A DNA stretch of 9,215 nt from Candidatus Nitrosopolaris rasttigaisensis (GTDB lineage Archaea > Thermoproteota > Nitrososphaeria > Nitrososphaerales > Nitrososphaeraceae): contig CAKOFP010000007.1 in assembly GCA_933226995.1 (NCBI GenBank), positions 1 to 9,215 of the forward strand, read 5' to 3'. Position numbers and translations under genes: made by a program. Positions 6,616 to 9,215 of the stretch are shown here, in pieces. How positions within the stretch are numbered: position 1 is the stretch's first letter; every line of letters begins with the position of its first letter. The notes below the pieces were generated by a model. The model was not told the DNA's origin. It made no database searches and worked only from the letters and a program-made list of their open reading frames with translations.

Positions 6616-7149
6616 CTAGTGACTTGATTCGGAATGCTTCATAAAAATCGCTTTGATTCTTTCAATTCCGTGTATATCATCGACAAATTTCGCAGTTTGG
6701 GTAGTGACTAGCTCTTTCCAATCTCTCCCGAGGGCCATCCTAGACCTAATTTCTGTACCAGATAGTTCGTTCCGTCTATAAAGACCAGGTTGGATGACTT
6801 CAATTCCCCTTTCTTTATACAACAGACGTGTAAAGAAATCATTTGAAAACACCGACTGATATTTAGGAACCATAATGTCAAGCTGGTACGTCCAAAGAGG
6901 ATGGAAGCTCACATCAGGGACAGGAATCATCAATATTCTTTTGATATCAATTCCCTGTTCTGCATCGAGTGAATCTTTTATCATTTGAATCCGTTCGCCG
7001 GCAGTAAATGGATTCCTCATTTCGTGGCTTATCTGTGCGCTACCTATTACAATTACAATCTCTTCAACCTTCTCTAGAGCAAACTTGATAGTTGCTATGT
7101 GTCCTAAATGAAATGGTTGAAATCTGCCGACAAATATACCACGCGACAT
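6616..7149 (-). CDS. nadM: Nicotinamide-nucleotide adenylyltransferase, archaeal type
   Basis: The 177-residue protein is the standard length for archaeal NadM (about 170-180). It transfers AMP from ATP to nicotinamide (or nicotinate) mononucleotide to form NAD or its deamido form, the last or next-to-last step of NAD synthesis in the cytosol. The nucleotidyltransferase Rossmann fold is clear: GRFQPFHLGH at 8-17 carries the HxGH signature (His14, His17), followed by VIGSAQIS at 34-41, NPFTAGER at 46-53, and SGTEIRSRM at 130-138 as the second ATP-binding motif. No extra domain is fused. The start is ATG at 7149, directly before the conserved first strand. It is transcribed divergently from rtcA across a 207-base region holding candidate regulatory palindromes. 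Five-base inverted arms around GT (6601-6612) follow its stop, but they are too weak to call a terminator. Confidence 0.96.
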   Translation of the reverse strand: MSRGIFVGRFQPFHLGHIATIKFALEKVEEIVIVIGSAQISHEMRNPFTAGERIQMIKDSLDAEQGIDIKRILMIPVPDVSFHPLWTYQLDIMVPKYQSVFSNDFFTRLLYKERGIEVIQPGLYRRNELSGTEIRSRMALGRDWKELVTTQTAKFVDDIHGIERIKAIFMKHSESSH

Positions 7150-7185
7150 TGTATACTCAATATTATATACTCACACTAGACTCGA

Positions 7186-7194
7186 TAATTTAAA
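7186..7194 (-). promoter_or_regulatory. Candidate TATA element of nadM
   Basis: The minus strand reads TTTAAATTA about 40 bases before the nadM ATG, which predicts a leader of about 15 bases. A second AT-rich string (GTATATAATA on the minus strand, about 7161-7171) is only about 17 bases from the ATG. That is too close unless translation starts further inside the gene. Confidence 0.3.
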
Positions 7195-7216
7195 GTAATT
7201 TTAATATCTTAGGAAA

Positions 7217-7230
7217 AGATCATTTGATCT
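7217..7230. promoter_or_regulatory. Palindrome AGATCA-TT-TGATCT, possible operator
   Basis: Perfect six-base arms flank a two-base centre, in the divergent region between nadM and rtcA. It lies about 25-30 bases upstream of the candidate nadM TATA element and about 90 bases upstream of that of rtcA. Compact dyads of this type are typical binding sites for dimeric helix-turn-helix regulators. No regulator gene is adjacent, so this is a candidate only. Confidence 0.35.
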
Positions 7231-7253
7231 GACGTGTTATATTCACGAAAACA

Positions 7254-7278
7254 ACGATAATAATAATAATAATATCGT
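7254..7278. repeat. (ATA)6 trinucleotide repeat inside ACGATA/TATCGT arms
   Basis: Six uninterrupted ATA units occupy 7257-7274. The outer bases form a six-base perfect inverted repeat, ACGATA at 7254-7259 and TATCGT at 7273-7278, so the whole can fold as a hairpin with a 13-base AT loop. It lies upstream of rtcA. Tandem triplets of this length can vary in copy number by slippage. Confidence 0.5.
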
Positions 7279-7317
7279 CGTTAGTCTGATTATTTTATGT
7301 ACGAATTGTAGAGCAGA

Positions 7318-7327
7318 ATTTTTATCT
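7318..7327 (+). promoter_or_regulatory. Candidate TATA element of rtcA
   Basis: The string ATTTTTATCT is centred about 35 bases before the GTG at 7357, predicting a leader of about eight bases. The lack of a Shine-Dalgarno motif before the GTG is consistent with a near-leaderless message. The match to a TATA consensus is only fair. Confidence 0.3.
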
Positions 7328-7356
7328 TTCTATCTCCACAAGAATGACAGATCTTT

Positions 7357-8403
7357 GTGCTAACAATCGACGGTGCCTATGGTGAGGGCGGAGGACAAAT
7401 TCTGCGTAGCGCCGTCTCCTTATCTGCTATAACTGGGAGGTCTATAGAGGTAATCAATATCCGATCGAATCGTCATAATCCTGGACTCAGACCACAGCAT
7501 ATGCACGCAACTAGGGCTGTGGCCGAGATATTCCACGCGAGGGTAGAGAATCTCAAAGTCGGTGCCGATTGGATAAGATTTATTCCAAAACCTGACAATT
7601 ATGAAGGAGGCGAGTTAAGAATTGATACGGGAACCGCAGGTAGCATTCCGATGATATTACAAACAATTATTCCCGCTGTGGCGTTATCAGGAAAAAGCCT
7701 AAGTGTTCAGGTAACTGGTGGTACCGATGTGAAGATGAGCCCTACTGCTGATTATCTGCGCTTTATCATGCACAACGCGTATAAAAATATGGGAATAAAT
7801 TTCAGCCTAAATATCCTCAAAAGAGGATACTACCCAAAGGGCGGAGGAATAATACAGGCAGAGATTAGTCCGTGTAAAAACATAAGCTCATTTGACCTCT
7901 TGAATAGACGAAACGTAGAACCTAAAATTGCAAGTGTATGTTGCCAACTTCCGAAAAGCGTTGCAGAAAGACAGATTTCTTCTGCTCTGCTAAGATTAGA
8001 GAGGCGTGGAGTTCCCTGCAATTTTTATTCTTCCTCATTTGAATCTTCACTATCCCCTGGGACTTCGATTTTGGTGTACTCTGAATCAGATTTTGGCCCA
8101 TATATCGGTGGTGATTCGGTCGGCGCAAGAGACAAATCGGCCGAAAAAGTAGGGGAAGAAGCCGTGCAGAATTTTATTGAAAGCTATGAGGCCAACGTTC
8201 CAGTTGATCGATTTCTTGCAGATATGCTCGTAATCCCGCTAAGTCTCACAAAGGGAAAATCGCGATATAGGATAGGAATAGTGACCGAACATCTCAAGAC
8301 GAATCTGCACGTTGTAAGCCAAATAGTAGGATGCAAATATCAAATTGAACCCGCAGAAAAAAGTCATATTGTTACTATTGAAGGTAGTCGTTTTTCAGAG
8401 TAG
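7357..8403 (+). CDS. rtcA: RNA 3'-terminal phosphate cyclase
   Basis: The 348-residue protein matches the family length of about 340. It uses ATP to convert an RNA 3'-phosphate end into a 2',3'-cyclic phosphate through an enzyme-histidine-AMP intermediate, a role in RNA repair or end processing in the cytosol. Family motifs run in order: IDGAYGEGGGQILRSAV at 4-20, NPGLRPQHMHA at 42-52 and GTAGSIP in the first third. YYPKGGG follows in the middle and TEHLKTNLHV at 310-319 near the C-terminus. His312 is in the position of the adenylylated catalytic histidine (E. coli His309). The start is GTG at 7357. An in-frame TGA lies 12 bases upstream and the next ATG is beyond the first conserved motif. 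The RtcB ligase that often accompanies it in bacteria is not in the window. It is followed after 52 bases by queC on the same strand, possibly co-transcribed, with a dyad in between. Confidence 0.96.
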   Translation: MLTIDGAYGEGGGQILRSAVSLSAITGRSIEVINIRSNRHNPGLRPQHMHATRAVAEIFHARVENLKVGADWIRFIPKPDNYEGGELRIDTGTAGSIPMILQTIIPAVALSGKSLSVQVTGGTDVKMSPTADYLRFIMHNAYKNMGINFSLNILKRGYYPKGGGIIQAEISPCKNISSFDLLNRRNVEPKIASVCCQLPKSVAERQISSALLRLERRGVPCNFYSSSFESSLSPGTSILVYSESDFGPYIGGDSVGARDKSAEKVGEEAVQNFIESYEANVPVDRFLADMLVIPLSLTKGKSRYRIGIVTEHLKTNLHVVSQIVGCKYQIEPAEKSHIVTIEGSRFSE

Positions 8404-8420
8404 TATACCTTCTAGTAGTA

Positions 8421-8454
8421 GCACATAATACAGTATTAATTATTAATTATGTGC
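8421..8454. promoter_or_regulatory. Nine-base inverted repeat abutting the queC start
   Basis: GCACATAAT at 8421-8429 is perfectly complementary to ATTATGTGC at 8446-8454, with a 16-base AT-rich centre that contains TATTAAT repeats. The right arm ends one base before the proposed TTG start of queC. A smaller alternative hairpin, TAATA-CAG-TATTA at 8426-8438, shares the left arm. Interpretations are an operator enclosing the queC promoter, a structure in the rtcA-queC transcript limiting access to the queC start, or the rtcA 3' end. The pairing is seen directly. The role is inference. Confidence 0.5.
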
Positions 8455-8455
8455 A

Positions 8456-9215
8456 TTGCCCCCAAAACTTGATGCTCTGGCTGCTCATACGCGAACAAGA
8501 ATACGAAAAGCAGTGTGTATCGTGAGTGGTGGACTTGATTCTGTTTGTACCGCGGCTTATTTGAGAGAGGAAGGTTACAGCGTTTATATGCTCACTTTTG
8601 CATACGGACAGCGAGCAAGATACGAAATTCAGGCAGCAAAACGTTTCGCAAGGATTTTGAAGATTGAAGATCATAGAATTGTTGATATCGCGTTCATGAA
8701 GGAGATTTATGGAAAAACAAACGTCTTAACAGACACAGAACAGGATTTACCCCAACATTTCGATTATAGTATCGTTGTCCCACTGAGAAATGCAGTATTC
8801 ATCACAATTGCAAGTGCATGGGCCATGAGCATTGGTGCAGAACTCGTGGCATATGGTGCACATACTGGCGATGAACGATATCCAGATTGTCGTGCAAGTT
8901 TCATAAAGTCAATAACCAATACGCTGAATCTGGGCGAATCGGACGGCATAAGATCGGGAACGAGACAAAAGATAACTGTGTGGTCTCCGACAGTTAACGG
9001 TATAGATAAGTCAGATTTGTTGAGTAAAGGCTATAAACATCTAGGCGATCGGATTTTCGATACATGGAGCTGCTATTCAAACGGGTTAAGGGAAAGAGGT
9101 AAAAATCCTATCCAGTGTGGCAGATGCGAATCGTGTATAAATAGGAAGATTGCAATTAGCAACGCAGGTGTAGAGGATAAAACACGTTATGCTAACGAAC
9201 CCAAATACAATTCAA
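8456..9215 (+). CDS. queC: 7-cyano-7-deazaguanine synthase, 3' end outside the window
   Basis: At least 253 residues are visible with no stop before the right edge. QueC uses ATP and ammonia to turn 7-carboxy-7-deazaguanine into preQ0, the precursor of archaeosine in archaeal tRNA. The PP-loop SGGLDS lies at 24-29, YGQR follows the second strand, and YPDCR at 142-146 is diagnostic. The zinc site is Cys206 (TWSCY), Cys221, Cys224 and Cys227 (CGRCESC). All core motifs of the usual 220-240 residue protein are therefore present and only a short tail is missing. The start is TTG at 8456, after an in-frame TAA at 8444. The in-frame GTG at 8513 would leave only four residues before SGG, and no ATG is available. 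There is no N-terminal glutamine amidotransferase domain, so this is not the GAT-QueC fusion. It follows rtcA by 52 bases. Confidence 0.93.
   Translation, partial: MPPKLDALAAHTRTRIRKAVCIVSGGLDSVCTAAYLREEGYSVYMLTFAYGQRARYEIQAAKRFARILKIEDHRIVDIAFMKEIYGKTNVLTDTEQDLPQHFDYSIVVPLRNAVFITIASAWAMSIGAELVAYGAHTGDERYPDCRASFIKSITNTLNLGESDGIRSGTRQKITVWSPTVNGIDKSDLLSKGYKHLGDRIFDTWSCYSNGLRERGKNPIQCGRCESCINRKIAISNAGVEDKTRYANEPKYNS

Noticed and set aside
7830..8128. Minus-strand ORFs inside rtcA
   Set aside because: They are antisense shadows of a fully conserved RtcA frame.
8449..8472. ATG TGC ATT GCC just before queC, resembling the Met-Cys start of a class II glutamine amidotransferase (GAT-QueC fusion)
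   Set aside because: It is out of frame with queC and stops after seven codons. Only 52 bases separate rtcA and queC, so there is no room for an amidotransferase domain.
8447..8949. Minus-strand ORFs of 75 and 61 codons near the right edge
   Set aside because: They are antisense to queC, whose PP-loop, YPDCR and zinc cysteines are all in one plus-strand frame.
1..9215. Mobile elements, CRISPR arrays, integration sites or defence systems
   Set aside because: No transposase or integrase motifs, no spaced direct repeats, no tRNA-anchored duplications and no compositional break were seen. The window looks like ordinary chromosomal core with two small unknown genes.

Overview
The window reads as a chromosomal segment of an archaeon, most likely a Nitrososphaeria/Thaumarchaeota lineage. 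The evidence is the archaea-specific tRNA amidotransferase pair gatD-gatE, the archaeal-type NMN adenylyltransferase (NadM), a single-copy RtcA, a four-helix 'compact' heme A synthase of the kind described in archaea, a membrane-anchored blue-copper protein, and AT-rich TATA-like boxes about 25-30 bases before several starts. Base composition is moderately AT-rich (about 40% G+C by eye) and looks uniform. I could not assign a genus.

Layout. 1-500: one small acidic helical protein of unknown function on the minus strand. 500-830: a gene-free stretch leading to a plus-strand anchored cupredoxin (828-1538). This gene faces a minus-strand compact CtaA/Cox15-type heme A synthase (1659-2108). 2109-2556: about 450 bases with no convincing gene, only a weak 33-codon ORF and a small hairpin. 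2557-5964: gatE and gatD on the minus strand, gatD first, forming the Glu-tRNA(Gln) amidotransferase operon. 6085-6459: an unrecognised 124-residue protein, also minus. 6616-7149: nadM, minus. 7150-7356: a divergent promoter region with a palindrome and an ATA-repeat hairpin. 7357-8403: rtcA, plus. 8456-9215: queC, plus, running off the right edge.

How the genes fit together. Most are housekeeping functions: charging of Gln-tRNA (GatDE), NAD synthesis (NadM), RNA end modification (RtcA) and 7-deazaguanine synthesis for archaeosine-modified tRNA (QueC). GatDE, RtcA and QueC give the right half a loose RNA/tRNA-metabolism theme. The left half has a respiratory theme: a copper electron carrier and the enzyme that makes heme A for an aa3-type oxidase.

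Start codons are notable. gatD, gatE and queC have no usable ATG and appear to start with TTG, and rtcA starts with GTG. I see no mobile element, CRISPR array, tRNA, rRNA or defence system. The points most worth a second look are a 9-bp dyad abutting the queC start, the in-frame gatD-gatE junction with tandem stops, the nadM/rtcA divergent regulatory region, and the two small proteins of unknown function.
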